Made by a program: the position numbers and the translations under genes. DNA of 64,000 nucleotides, taken from positions 9,603,676 to 9,667,675 of the forward strand of contig WARS01000007.1 in the NCBI GenBank assembly GCA_008933995.1. The letters are read 5' to 3'. Each line of letters begins with the position of its first letter. Positions within the stretch are counted from its first letter, which is position 1. Below the pieces are notes generated by a model. It searched no databases and had not been told where the DNA came from. It saw nothing but the letters and a program-made list of their open reading frames with translations. Positions 25,051 to 39,000 of this stretch are shown one piece after another. Source of the DNA: Datnioides undecimradiatus (taxonomy: Eukaryota; Chordata; Actinopteri; Lobotiformes; Datnioididae).

Positions 25051-26952
25051 CAGGAGATGGATAAAGACATAGTTGATATGCGACACAGGGCTCTTAACAA
25101 ACCAGGGAAGTTACAGTTACATGCTAAACATCTTAGACCAGTAGACCACACAAGGCCCCTTATTTAGTTGATTAATTACTTGAGAAAAGCCTTTTATTTC
25201 ACAGAGTTCTGTCTCCTGCTATTGAATCTGGGGGGCTACCCTGCTCTAAGCAGCCAACGTTAATAGAATGTAATTGTTGTGGTTTTCAGTGGAAAAGATC
25301 TTGTCCAATGATATTCCCACAAAAGTTAAGTTGATTGCAGTTCCTGAACAACACTGAACATTTATTTTGTTTGGAAAGCTAATGAATTTTGAGATATGAG
25401 CCGTAACAACATCATCAGTTATTAGACTGGGGGCAGAGGTATTAGGATTGTTGGCATTTCAACTCTCATGTCAGACAGCTTTGAATTTGTTGCTGTTTGT
25501 AAAATCTGTCTGAGCTGTTTGACAATCAGTACTGATTTGTTTTTTAAACCATAAACAAAGACTCATTCCTGGTTGAGATGGTAATATGTTGGACATTTTA
25601 CAAAATGATGTAGAAAATTATGTGCAACATCTGTATCTAGTATCGATCTATCAGTCTGACAAGTGAATACACTGTAATCTGCATGCACACAGATATATAC
25701 TGTGTATCTTTTTAAGAAGGACAATACATCAAACGCAGCAAACAGCGTTGAGGCTCAGGGTGAGTTTCCAGCCTGGTATTTAGTAACAGTTAGTACAGAG
25801 TAATTACGACAAATTGTAGGAAAGTTGGTGACTCAACAGATGTTTTCCAGGTTATTTTTTGACACATTTGTGCTCTGGGTTTTTTTTCCCTTCTGTCCTT
25901 GGTAATAGATGCCAGAAGTCAGACATGCAACCCTTCCACTTGAATTAAAAGCAATCACTTTTCCTTTTTTTTGACAATCATGTGGCTTCATAGAGACATT
26001 CCTTAGCATTAGTGAAGTGCACAATGTGTCACTGATGTGAAGCTCCAGCTGTACATTGAACTCCTGAAGGTGGCACCGTGATGATGTCAGATGCTTGGAG
26101 GTTCACTGTGTCTTGAGCTCCTCAGTTTTCCTTTTTAATTGCCTTTAGTTTTAATGTCGTTTTAAAAGTTTGTCAGTGGATATATTGTTCATAATTAGCT
26201 TTTAAATTTGTTCCTCAGTTGCCCCATGTTGGACTTTGCTGTCAGTGGAGTGATTTAGTAACAAAAAAGCCATTCATCTAGTCTGCGGTGCTGTAGTTAA
26301 GGTCGGCAACTGATCCACAACTTTCCCCAAAGTTCAGCATTCTCGGGATTTGGACTCTTGGACTTGCTGGGCCACTGTCTGGGTGCTACAATAACGCAAA
26401 ACATAACCTCCACTCTGGAAAAGCCTCCCTGGAGTTTATAAGGCCATCAAACCACTAGTTTAATGCCATTATACCCTGCGAAGACTGCCAAAAGCTATAA
26501 CAGACCTTGCTAACCACAAGGAGGCTCTCTGATGGTTCTCAGGTGAACTGTGAGAGAAATACTCTCTTCCCTATATGGTTTTTTAACCACAGCAGTGCAG
26601 TCTAAAATGATCCCAGCCATCAGCTCCGCTTTGGACACCATCCACTGGGACCCATCATCACTTCAAGTCCAAAGCCCACACTGGAGTGAGGTGTGGGGCA
26701 GTCTACCAGGAATATTTGCCTTCATACCTGGCTCCAGGCTGTGTTCGCAGTGCACAGTATTATTTTATTTCACATCTATGACACTGCTCTGTTAGTGCTC
26801 TGGTAGCGCTCCTCTCCTCTCTGTTTAAAGGAGATGGTCTTCACCTGGACAGATCAGGTAGTCACTGGCTGCTGGCGCTGATGTGTCCTCCACACTTGAT
26901 TGACTGATGACATGACACAGCCTGACAGTGAATCTTATGTTCTCTCCTCCAG

Positions 26953-27090
26953 GGATCTACCTGTTGGATATGATCTACATCGACTCAGCCTATCCTGCAT
27001 CAGACAGCATCATAGAAACAGAGCAGCGGACCAATCAGATGAACAATCTGCTTAGGGTCATCTCCGACCTGCAGATGTCATGTAACTACG
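26953..27090 (+). CDS. ralgps1: ralgps1 exon: late RasGEF domain
   Basis: The exon completes a Gly codon and reads [16 protein letters not shown] and then [19 protein letters not shown]. These correspond to the human run [16 protein letters not shown] near the end of the Cdc25-homology domain. Acceptor CTCCAG at 26947-26952; donor G/GTAAGA. Confidence 0.96.
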
Positions 27091-30000
27091 GTAAGAAACA
27101 AGTAACAAGATATACATTATCCTGTAGAAACACAATACTACTATTAATATTTTTGATTTTGTATTTCTTGAACAAAGCATTTTTCTTGATTGCACACAGG
27201 AGGAAGAAATCTGCATATCTGTGTTCATCTCCCCAGTTCTGAACACAGGAACTGTAAAATCAAATTAGAGATTTAGACCTGGAGTCTCCTTTTTGTCTTT
27301 GCTGACATAATAAAGCTAATGTTAGGGACATCCATAGCCGCCATCACCGAGCCAAAGTCTCGCATAAATTCTCGTTTTTTGTCTTATTTTATTCATGTGT
27401 TTTCTTTAGTCAAATTGATTTAAAGAAAATCCTGATTATCTTTTATATGCAGTGCCATATTGAGTGTTTTATGTAGACTGACTTATTCCATCCTTTATTC
27501 TTCAGATTACTTGGTGACCCTGCCACATGTCCAGAAGTATCTGTTGTCAGTCCGGTATATAGAGGAACTCCAGAAATTTGTGGAAGATGACAATTTCAAG
27601 TAAGTTTCATGTCAGTGACTGGCTCTGTGGGAGTGGTGGTACACTCTTTACAGTCATTAAATCTTGTGTAGACGTTCACTCCCCCAGAGGACGAACTGTC
27701 TCTGCTGTGGACGCTCCTCAAGATTTCCTCTAGCCCTCTAAAGGCCAAATTAGCAAGACATTCATTAAAAATTCTGCCCACTCTGGTCACAACATGAACT
27801 TTTGTCTGGCACATGGAAACATGGAGGTGGGCGTGAAATTGACGGGGGTCAATGCGCAGGAAGCAGGATGGAAAACGACAGGCAGCTGGTTTTATCTTTC
27901 ACCACAGGGAGTTCCCTCATCCAGCAGGCACTGATGACTTTCTCAGGCAGCGTCTCAGATCTTCTGCTCAGAAATAAGTCTGGCTGTGTGCCATGGCTCA
28001 TCACGGTTTAGATTTAGCACTTGATTTTCAGTCTGGTGAGTTCTGGTTAGACTTGGCCCATTTATGTCTCAGTCTCACCTTTTTAGACTTCAGTTTTGGA
28101 TAGGGCATGCATTTTGTTCTAATGATACCTCACAACTTGTTAATGAGTCATAATTAAAGATTTTATTGTAGACAAAAAATATAATTGTTTATTGACAACA
28201 TAGGTTTTACAACCAAATAGTAATATATTGTTCACAGATTATTTGTTTATTTAATATTGTTTGTATGGAAAAAAGTATATAGCATGAATCAATTCCACAT
28301 ACAATAGCACCTATGGCCTAAGCTTATTTGTAATGCCCACACAGGCTTTTTAAAATATCTAGAAGATACTTACAAACAGATGGCACAGTCTTATCAGATC
28401 TCGTCTGTAGGTTTTTTGTTTTGTTTTCGGGGAAGTGAAAGTCTTCTGTATTCAAATATTTTAGAAAAGCAGAAAAAGAAGAATTGTAGAATAAAGTATA
28501 AGTAAGTTAAGTAGTAAGTAAATATTATTTGGCTTCAAACTAATTTATACACGTTTTCTTTTTTAGCTGTTTGATTATATTGTCGCTCCATTTTTGTTTT
28601 ATTAGTTATTATAATAATTATTTATTATTAACTAATCCCTCAGAGGCCCTGACTGCTGACCTGATTGCTCATGCTCAATGGGTGACAGTACAACAACAGT
28701 GCTGCCTTAGATTTGTTTGGTTTTTGACATATCATTACCACCTTATAAAGTTAAAACATCAGTTCAGTAAGTTGTACAAATTTACACATTTAGACACAGT
28801 ATAGCATCGGTATGACACAAAGTCATTGTCAGCGTTTTGGTGTAACTTTTAGTTCAAGCCTGACAGACCCCACCTTGCTAAGATATCTATCTAAATGTTT
28901 GCTACTGCAGTCTAAAATGTGCAAGTGGAGAAAGACAAGCAGCCCATGAGGAGATGAAGGATGACCAGAGCCTTTCAGAGGGCACCATTATCCTGCACAC
29001 GCTGACATCAGACAGGGAGGAAATACACTTTCCAGACCTGTGCATTTGAGTTTAAGTTGAAATTCGAGAGGAGCTTTTCTGCAGAACATGTGTGTAGGTG
29101 GGTCCCCAGAGCCTGTCGTCAGCTCCGTCAGTCAATAATGTGTTAAATGAAGAGTCACTCCAGGGTCAGCTGGCTATGTACGACATGATGGAGGCGCCAG
29201 CGAAAAGCAGTAAATTATGAGCCGCTGTACCATTTTCCATTGTTAGACATGATGAAATGGAAAAAATAGGCCTACATCAGTAGGAACAAACCCTGACATG
29301 ATTCAACAAAAAAACTATAACCAGTATGAATGAAGCATAAGGATCTTAACAGCTGAGTTTGATACTAGTTACTCTAAACACTTCAGCTCTGCAGTAGAGT
29401 AGTATGTAGTTTGGAGTAGAGCTTGGCTAATTTATTGGTCAGCCAATATTTGCCTATTGTGGAGTCTGTGGTATTATAATGACATACCTGTATATACTCC
29501 TGACATGCTCCAATATCAAACATATATAGCATATGAGATAGAACAAATCATTGTGGTCTTTTATTGGTTTCACAATGGTGAAACCAATAAAAGACGGTTC
29601 TTCTTCATGACAGCTTTAAAATGTGTTTATTTTTTCCCATTATAATTGATTTCTGTCCAAAAAATACCACGTCAAGTGGAACAGCATTATTGATGGGACA
29701 TTCTGATCCTTAGTAATAGTAACGATAGTTAATAGTTGATAGTACAAGATTGATTTTGTCGCTTCTGTTATTGTTCTGTATTTGCTTCTGTTTGTGGGAC
29801 GTTCATGCTTTACTTTGTGGAACTACAGTTGCTATGATTTGGGGATTTGGGGGGCTTTGGAGGTTCTAGACTGGAAGTATAATGTTACCATTTACTCAGT
29901 GACTTCAGTGTTGGCTGCAACTCAAGTCACATTACAATACATTTGTTTACATTTAGTCAGATTAACACAAAAACAAATGCAGGCCAAGTTAGCAGTTGCA

Positions 30001-33000
30001 GTGTACTGTGTACCCATGTGTACCCTTGATACAGAAGAAGCTGTAGAAATTTAATGATTGTAAAAGACCCTATAACTCAAAAAGACATTTCACTCAAAAC
30101 GACACATATCATCCTCATGGTGGAGCTAGAGTTAAAGTCAGTGAATTAGGCTGCAGGCAGACTGGCATTGTCATCCATAGATCCATGAGGGTAGCATGGC
30201 TAAAAATCTATCAGTGGTAAACGTTGCAAGGACAAACGTCGGGCACATTCTTACTCGTCTGGTGCACGGACCGTCCCGCAGAGGACCACTGTGTTTTCTG
30301 CCAAACTGCAGCTCAAAGGGAAAGAATCCTGTGGCGACCTTGAGATTGTCCTGCACTGTGAATAACACACAGTCCAGCCAACATCATGTAACCTTCAAAC
30401 TTACACATCATCTTTCACATTTTCCTTAACACAGAAGCATCAACACAAACGGGCTTCATTTGGCTCAACTTTGAAATATTCAGTTATTTTTTGGTGCAAT
30501 CTGTAAAATTATATGAAGCAGGGTAATAATAAACATCATCAGGAATATCTTTAAGGTCTGTAACTGAAAGAAATCTGTGTATCAAGCAGCTGTGGAAAGT
30601 GTGGGTCAGGTTGCCAGAGATGAGATGGTGAGATTGTCACGGTGCATTACTAACAACAGTAGTGACAGTAGAGAGTAGAGAGAAACAGATGCCCGGATGA
30701 AACCAGGCTGATTGTATGATGTGATGTGGACGTTGCAAATGACAGATTTTATTTGAAGTTTGCATGGCACCCCTTTCTCCCCTTCTGCTTTTATTTGGAG
30801 CCAGAATAAACAGTCATTCATGAGCACAACCAAACCACCCTGACTAATTAATGACCGTTTTAACCAGAGTTGCTTCCACCCACAGTGTTTCAATAAATAC
30901 TTTCCAAATGTGGTGATGAGTAGCAGAATCCCATTCACCAAGGGACAAAATTCATTGGGACTATTCCACGTGCTGGTAGACCAAAATGAGCCTGAGCAGA
31001 CAGTAAGAGAGACTCATGATGCCTTTCTCAATACATCCTGTGCCAGGTTTGGACGAAGGATGCGGTATGATCAGATTGCAGCTTGGAGAGCAGAGTTCTT
31101 GCTGACACCAGCAGCTCAGCTTGGCTCTGGTTATGACACTTCAACACAACTGTACCTTACTGTACTGAGACTGAGACAACAACAAAGGTCCACAGACTTT
31201 TTCCAAAGATAAAAATAGCTGTTTCTGAACTTTCACCAGCATTGACAGTGAGATGCAGTCAAAAGATAAACATGTACCCTGATCATATTTAACTAAATGT
31301 ATTATAGACTGCACCGCTTCTTTTCATTTTCATTTATATATATGTTAATTTTTATTAAAGGTGATCTGTCCAATAAAAACTCTACAAACCAATATGGTAG
31401 CAAGAAATATTACATTAAATATCTGAGACAAAGAAAGTTTATATTCCAAAAGGATTTCTAGCAAAAAATCAAAATGCTATTGAGAAATCTGAGCCAGACA
31501 CATATGATCAAAAAGGCTAGACATGATTTGACCCCATGATAGTGACTGTCATCTTGGGAGCGTGGCTGATAGCTGACTGAACTTCTGTAACAGTTATAAG
31601 CAGTACAAAGACACTTCACAGTTTATTCTTTTAAGTATTATAGAGCTTTGATTTTCCACATGGTCCTTAAAACTCATCCACATTTCAAGTATGCCTCTGG
31701 AACAAACTCTGTCCAGATCTAACCAGAAATTACTTGTACAGCCAACATCTGTAGTATTTACAGTGCAAACTGTGCATGTGTTAACAGCTTGTTTGTTTCT
31801 GTTTTGCTAAAATCACCTGTTTAATTTATGAGGAGTTGCAGCCTGATGAGGAAAAAATAGTTAAACTACACGACAGATCCAGGTACAATGTTTACATGTA
31901 CGGACGCATTTAATTGCATTGAATGTAAAGCCATAATAAAGTACTACACATACTGAACACATTATAGAGTATGATACAGTGAGAAGCAGACTACTGCTAA
32001 TGTGAGGAGTGATACACTCAAGTAAAAACACTTGTTTTCTACATGACTCCAAGACGTTTAGACAGGCACGAGACATCTGGGGAGGAAATGTGATCACATT
32101 TCTGTGTGCAAATCCAAATACAGTCAAAGTCTATTTCTGTCCCAAACTGTCAGCACACTGTGCAGTACATATTTTATATCTGTGTTTCTTATACATCCAA
32201 GTGACTGCTAAGCCATGTGTTCCTTCTTCTCAACCCACCTTTCACATCCACAGATGATTAAAAACAGTATGAAGCCTCATTACTCAGTTGAGTAATGCAC
32301 AGACGTACTTTAGGCGGCTCTGATTTTTCTTCTTTCTTCTTTTCTAATTATCTCGGGTAATAAACTGAAGCCGTGGTAAAAAGGTCTGTAACTTGCTCTG
32401 TGAATTCTTCAGGTGCACTGTTAGCAGCTCAAAGGCGGCAAAGTTTAGAGCCATACTTTCTCCGTTGTTGTCTGATTTACTCTAATGAAAACCGCTGGCA
32501 TTGATATCAGAGCAGAGAGTGTGCGACGTAGGCCTGTTTCTGTCTGGACAGTAGTAAGGATCAGCTAATCAGAGAGCGGCAGTGGGTTCGTGTGTCTGAT
32601 GGAAACCATTTGTGTTGCAGGCTCTCTCTGAAGATTGAACCTGGCAACAGTTCCCCTCGCATCGCCTCTTCTAAAGAAGACCTGGCAGGTAAGACACACA
32701 CGTGGTGGAGCTGCACTGATTCATTAGTCTTTCAGTGGTTTTCCCTTTATTACATACCAAGTGTTTATTTTTGTTATGTTAGTGATTTATTTTTTATTAT
32801 GATCATTAGATTAATCTGAATTTCTTTCTGAATTTCCACACAATTAATCTTTATTTAAATATGCTTATAATTTCCTTTGAATTTTAGCATTCGACTGAAA
32901 ACATTAGCAGAAGTTCATAGATTTCTTCTAACTTATAACTGCAGGTAAACTGGGGCTGAAAGTGTACTAGTGTAGAACACTTACATTACATACATGTGTT

Positions 33001-36000
33001 GGTCTTATCATTAGAGCTGCAGGATCTTGGCACAGATGTTTGCAAATCCTGACCTGATAAAAGGTGGGACGCAAGGTTTTGTGTTCAATTCATAATTAGG
33101 TTTATGTTGTGTTCATGTTAAATATCCTGTGTTTTCAGCGATGTGTTTGGAATGAATTACATTTAACCTGCTATATTTTGGTATTGTGTATAGTCTGTAT
33201 TTCCTTGTTAATGAAATTTTATATTTGTTATTCGATCTTGATCTTCTGCATAATCATGTAGTTTTTACAATTTGTGTGGATTAGAAAAAATACATGTGTT
33301 TTTGAATTTACAGATTCACACAGTTGCATGTCATTAGGATGATAGGATAACATAATAGAAAGGAGAACTAGGTCACAGGCATAACACAGTTCAGTGCAAC
33401 AGTAAATTATATCAAGTTACCAAGATTAACTATCTGTTTGAGAGGATGGAGGTCAAGCACCCACGAGCAATGTCTGCAACTCCAACAGTGTGTTTAGATG
33501 ACAGAGTAAGATGCCATAACAAAGAGAGAAAGAGCCTGTCTAATAATTTTGCCTAGAATAAAGAAGAGAAACTGTTTGATAAATGACATGCATGTAATGT
33601 GGCCCCTGTGTTGAGACAATATTAGAATGATAAATGATTTCCCACAGTGCTCTGCAGGCTTAGTTGGTTACATCAGGTTTCTGTATTGACAGCTGATTGA
33701 TTATATTTTGATTTTGGTTGGAAAAGAAAGCAGCAGAGAGCTAGCTGGCTGTCCTGAGTGGACTTCACAAACAACCACACGGGACTCCTCCGTCTGTGTC
33801 TTTCCCATCATTCTCTGCTTATCTTCCATCCTCCCTCACCTCGTTGTGTTCTCTGAGGTCATCACAGAGGCGCGGTGGCTGCAGTGAACACACACTGAAA
33901 GCTACAGAGAGACAAACGACTTTCCTCCTGCTTTTGTAAAGTGTGCACACAGGCAGAGTGAAAAGTTCCATGAGGACATATTGCAGTGGGCTGGTTCACT
34001 TCCTTTATTTTCTTTTTTTTGTGTTGTGCCGGGCTTTGGTGGGGGTTCATTTGGAGCAGGCTGAGATGATGTAATGCAGCTTGAACAAGCCAAGAGCTAG
34101 ATGTAGGTCAGGATAATAAAGACAGATGAACCCAGAGCCACATCAAAGACACTGTGGTGCTCTGTGGCGGCCTGTGTGCAAGCTGAGTTCCCATCAACAT
34201 ATGTTCTCTTGAGGAAGTATGGTATGATCAGAAAATGACCAACAAACTCACCATTGCAAAATAAACTTCAGATTGGAGTATTAATGAAATCATTAGACAA
34301 TTAGTTAACAGACACCCTGTACAGTACAATACACAGATTCATTTGGATTGTGACGAGTGTGTTATTGAATCTTTTATTACTTTTCTCTTTTAAACATTCA
34401 GGAAGCAGCTTGTCATTTTTTGTCTTGCACTGAACGTCACTTTTATATTAATTGTAGCAAACTTTAATTCTGTGATTAATTTACTGACCAAGCAAAAATA
34501 ACTATTGTCTGAAATGTGTATGCTTCTAACATTGCCAACAGAGTGATATATCTTAACAGTCTTGTACAGTGGTGCACAGAGAGCAACCCACTGCTCATAA
34601 CTGACTCTAGAGAAAAGTAGGCAAAGGCACACACTCCTGTTTGTATCAGTGGGTCTGAGATGGAGTTGTCTGTGCACATCTCAAAGGATACTGCAAGACT
34701 ATGCGGCCACAGCCTGTGCTGCTGTCTGGCGAGCAATACATAGGTTTTTTACATACAATACATAGTTGTCTTGTGTCGCATAGAGGCTTAAACTTGTTTT
34801 CATTGTGCAACTCTGTGTTGTAGTAATACTGACAATTAATGAACCTTACTCAATCAAACAAACAAACTGATGTAAATCAACATTTGTAGCCCCAAAGGAG
34901 CTGTAATGGAGAAACTAGATGTATAGGTGCAGTGTTACTCTAATTGGGTCGAGATGGAGTCATACATTTTCATGTCAGCCTCCTCTTTAATGCGTTCGCC
35001 ATGAACTGTTCATTCACCAAAAGCACCCGGTTGCCCTTGAGTAGTTGTTAATGACTTGTGAGTGTGATTACAATAGATTTCTGTTGATATTGAGTTTTGC
35101 TCAGCAGAGCTCGGCAGACGGAGGAAACCCACAAAGAGAGAGTAAAAACAGTGTTTTTAGTTAGACGTTTGACTCCATAATACAATGCAACTAATGGTCA
35201 GGGATCCTGGCTGACTGGAATTACATTTATTTTTAGATAAATGAACTCATGATTCATAGCTGATTAGGCCAGTTAATTCTTTACTTGAGTTTAAACTCAT
35301 GTATAGTTACAGGCTGACTAAAATGTCCCATGAGAAACTTAACGATGGGCTAATAGCCTTCTAACAGCAGCAACATGTCAGCCATTCCCCAGCAGCGTCC
35401 TCAGGGACTGAACACATTGATCTTTTTCCATAGACTCATGTCTCGAAGACTGGCCAACCACATGCTGGGATTTGTATTTAATGGTTACCATAGTTACTCC
35501 TGTTCTGTCTTTGTCTCTGTCTTTCTCTGTTTTTCTCCACTTATCACACAGTTTTGTATAATTACAGTTCACGCCCAGTTGGTATTAATCTTTACAGAGT
35601 GACAGAGCCATTAAGTGCTTGTCACTGGACTGACCTGAGGGGATTGTGCAGTAAGGAAAGAAAAGGTTTCAGTTTCACTGCATATTAATTACAAAACCGT
35701 CTTTCTGTGCCAAGAGTGTAACGTGCTTCAGACGATATAATACGCAGGACACCCGTGAATCATTTAGGAAGGAAGCATGTGTCTGAGCATGGAAATGTTT
35801 GGCTGGAAACCGCATGTTGCCTCAGGGTTAACGTTTGGTTTCTGTCATCATGTCAAAAAAGCTGCTCAGTTTTTCGTTATCATTACAAAGTTACTTTTTT
35901 TCTTCTAACAGTCATATTTTTCTGATTATGACATAACCAGCCTGTTTTGTAACATTTCCCTTTGTGATGAAGTAGAATGAGATTATCAAAATATTTCACA

Positions 36001-39000
36001 TTGAAATATTTGTGTTTTAATAAGTAAGGCATCCAGTTACAGCATAAATGATGTAGTTCGTGGAGATAGGAGAAATTGCTTTTGTTTCAGACACAGAACA
36101 GTTCTGTATTTAAATGACAATGAGTAGTTATTATGAATTGAGTGGACTGAATTCAAATTCTCCTCATGATTACTTCACTGGCCTTGAAATGGCCTTGAAT
36201 TTCTGCAATTCAATGTTACTATTTGTTGTACTGTATGTTGGGTATCTGCTGTCATTTGACCAGAATGTATTTATGCTCATTGGGAAGTAGTTGAATATTT
36301 ATTTATAAGGCCATCAGCACTTTATTTTACCCAGTGGACCTAAACTAATAAGAGTTTTGTTCCTTTTATTGCTTCAAAAAGTGTGTTGTTGTTTTATTAT
36401 TTCACTTTTGCCTTTTATTTTCTTTTCAGTATCTCCATGTTAAAGGGGAACCTGTTCTTCTGAATCAACTTGTACATATAGTTGTTCTGACTTGAGTAAT
36501 TGTTTCTGTCGGGGATCTGTCGGGAAAAAACAGCATTCTCCTCATGTTGGTCAGATGGATTGGAGTTACATAACATGGCAGGGAAAGGCTGCTGTGGTTG
36601 TTGGCTCATTGTTGGCTCATTCAGCATAAACAAGTGTCATGCTCTTCACACACTGCCAAACAGGAGAATTCACTTTACTCACTCTCTCCATGTACAACAA
36701 GTGAGTGCAAGATGGCACGTTGGACTGAGCAGAACATGTGCGCGGACAAAAACAAGAGAAATCCCACGTGACATGATACCTTCACACTGTTCATTCATCA
36801 CAGTGTGTAAGCAGGGAGACAACTGATGATGCTTGTGCTGTATGTGAGTGGAGCGGTGATTATCCTGAGCATATTAGCTCATCTGAATGATTATGTTCCA
36901 TAAATCATCTATTTTGGGAAGGTTTGTGACTGAGCTTCTCGTGAACTGAATTTTCAGACTACAATCTGGCTAATTCATCCAAGATGTTTTGTGTCTTAGC
37001 AGCAGTTCAAGTAGCTGAGTAAGCACGCACATGTGCCTGGAGATGAGCTAAGAGCTAACATCAATCACCTGAAATATGACTTTTCAAAAGGGGTGTCTGG
37101 ACAAGTCCAGCGCCTGTTGTGAGGTCACAGCTGTCCTGCTTTTCCCTGCTTTTCTGCACCTGCTGGTCCTACTGTGTGTGTGCATTTTAGCCTTACAATC
37201 AGATGTATGAAGACAACTGTACCTACATGTATTAACCCACAACTTTCACATTAATAGTCAACTAAAATACAGAAAACACAAAATATGGGTGTAAAGCGTT
37301 TTAGTTTTGGTGCTCTTTGTCATTGATTTTCCATGTCTTTGGAGGGTTGAAGCGCATTCTTCCAAAAGATATTCCCCCATATGGTGTTTTGGTGACAGTG
37401 GAAAAGAGCGCTGTCTTACACGTCACTCCAAGTTCTCCCGTATATGTTAAAATGGGTTAAGATGTGGTGACATGGACATGATTCACCTAATTTCTCCTCA
37501 TCCAAGCATTGGGCTATGAAACAACTGCAGTCGTGTTTCTACCCTCCTCTGCACTTTTTAAGTCCTGCATGGTTGAAAGGATTATATCGAGATAACAGCC
37601 ATCTCACTTTATAAAACTCAATTTTCAGAGGCTACCTACTCCAAAAACTGGACCGTCTTGATTCAGATTCAGAATTTAATCAGATAATAGTAAATGTCAT
37701 ATATCTATCTGACACTGAAATTGAAATTAACGTGCTCACTTTGAATCTGTATACCAAACTTCATGGCAATCCATCCAATATTTGTTGGGACATTTCACTT
37801 TGAATCAGCAATGTCAGCCTTGTTGTGGCACTAGGGCAAAAGTCCTAAAAAAAAAAAAAAAGTGGATTCAGATTCATCCTCTGGAACGATGAATGTCTGT
37901 ATCTAAATAATAATAAAGTCAATAGTTATAATATTTCAGTTGGGACCTAACCGGTGGACCAACTGACCAATATGGCCATCCATACAGCCTTGCTGCCAGG
38001 GTGGCTATAGTTGATCCACATTTCAAGTAATTCTTTGTTTGTTCACAGACAGTCTTAAAGTGATTACAGACGGCAGCTTAAAGCACTTTAGGAGGCAACA
38101 ACCAAACACTGTTTTGGCCTTTTGGTCAAGTGACTCACCTAATAAGTGTAATTCTGAAGCTGTCAGTGTTATCGTGCCTGAAAGTGGCTGTCAGCACTGA
38201 CTAAAAATGAGAGGCCAGCTAACATCACCTGAGTATCAGCACTCAAGCTTCTAAAGCTCTTGGCTTATAAAAAAAGGAAGGAGCAGTGATAAAAGTTTCA
38301 GTAACAGAGTCATTAGCCCTGGAAAATGAAACCTTCAGAAACCCCACTCTGCTTGTCTGTAAATACATTTGGAAAGGACACCAATTATTGTTTTCCACAC
38401 GGTGTCTCATTTTTTAAACAACTCTTAGCTCAGCACAGTTTTAGAGTTTGAACATTTCACCACTGTTTTTTTTTTTCTCCCTGTCTTGGTCTCAGGGACT
38501 TTTGGGTAAAAATCCCAAGAAATGTTGCCTCGTCATTTGTGTTTACAGCTCTTATTGTGCAGCACAATAAATAACTAACATACAATAAAAATAAGGTTTT
38601 GGAAACAGTGACATTTTAAAGTTTGTAGACTTTTAACGTTAAAACCGTTTTGCTAAATGGGTTTGAATTTGTCACTATAAAGAGAATTGTATTAGTATAC
38701 GTAAAGTGAAAATTCACATACTCTATTTTCCTGAGTGTGCGATCTCCAGGACAGCAGGCTGCAGCAACCCTAAACAAGTGTGTGTTTTTACGAGTTAATA
38801 GCAGAGGCACATTAAGGCAGCCTCTCTCCCGGAGGAACCACATTATCCTGCTATACGTGAATTCCTTTAATTCTAACATCACCCCCTGTTTCTCATGATT
38901 ACAAAACTGCAGATGGGGTAAACATTTTCATTTTTATTTTTTGGAAAAGAGTCTAATTTTAACAAAATCCTTAGTACATCACTGGTGGGAATTTGGTTTC

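Larger units (their letters stand above)
6042..26952. other. Long noncoding stretch: angptl2 upstream region, inferred ralgps1 intron
   Basis: About 21 kb without a coding exon that I can support. It should hold the angptl2 noncoding first exon(s) and promoter on the minus strand. On the plus strand it should be part of the ralgps1 intron before the 26953 exon. Recognisable items are a repeat near 24.9 kb, a G10 run at 16418-16427, a T15 run at 22505-22519, a hairpin at 21911-21965 and a TATA-plus-donor arrangement at 21702-21780. The open frames here (largest 169 codons, from 13079) have no recognisable protein motif. Confidence 0.7.
27600..32620 (+). other. ralgps1 intron with a perfect hairpin and transposon debris
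   Basis: This 5-kb intron holds a perfect 18-bp inverted repeat at 29556-29595, a dispersed repeat fragment at 30078-30210 and an integrase-like remnant on the other strand at 30276-30347. The 100-codon open frame from 30910 has no motif I recognise. The preceding intron (27091-27505) holds nothing notable. Confidence 0.8.
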
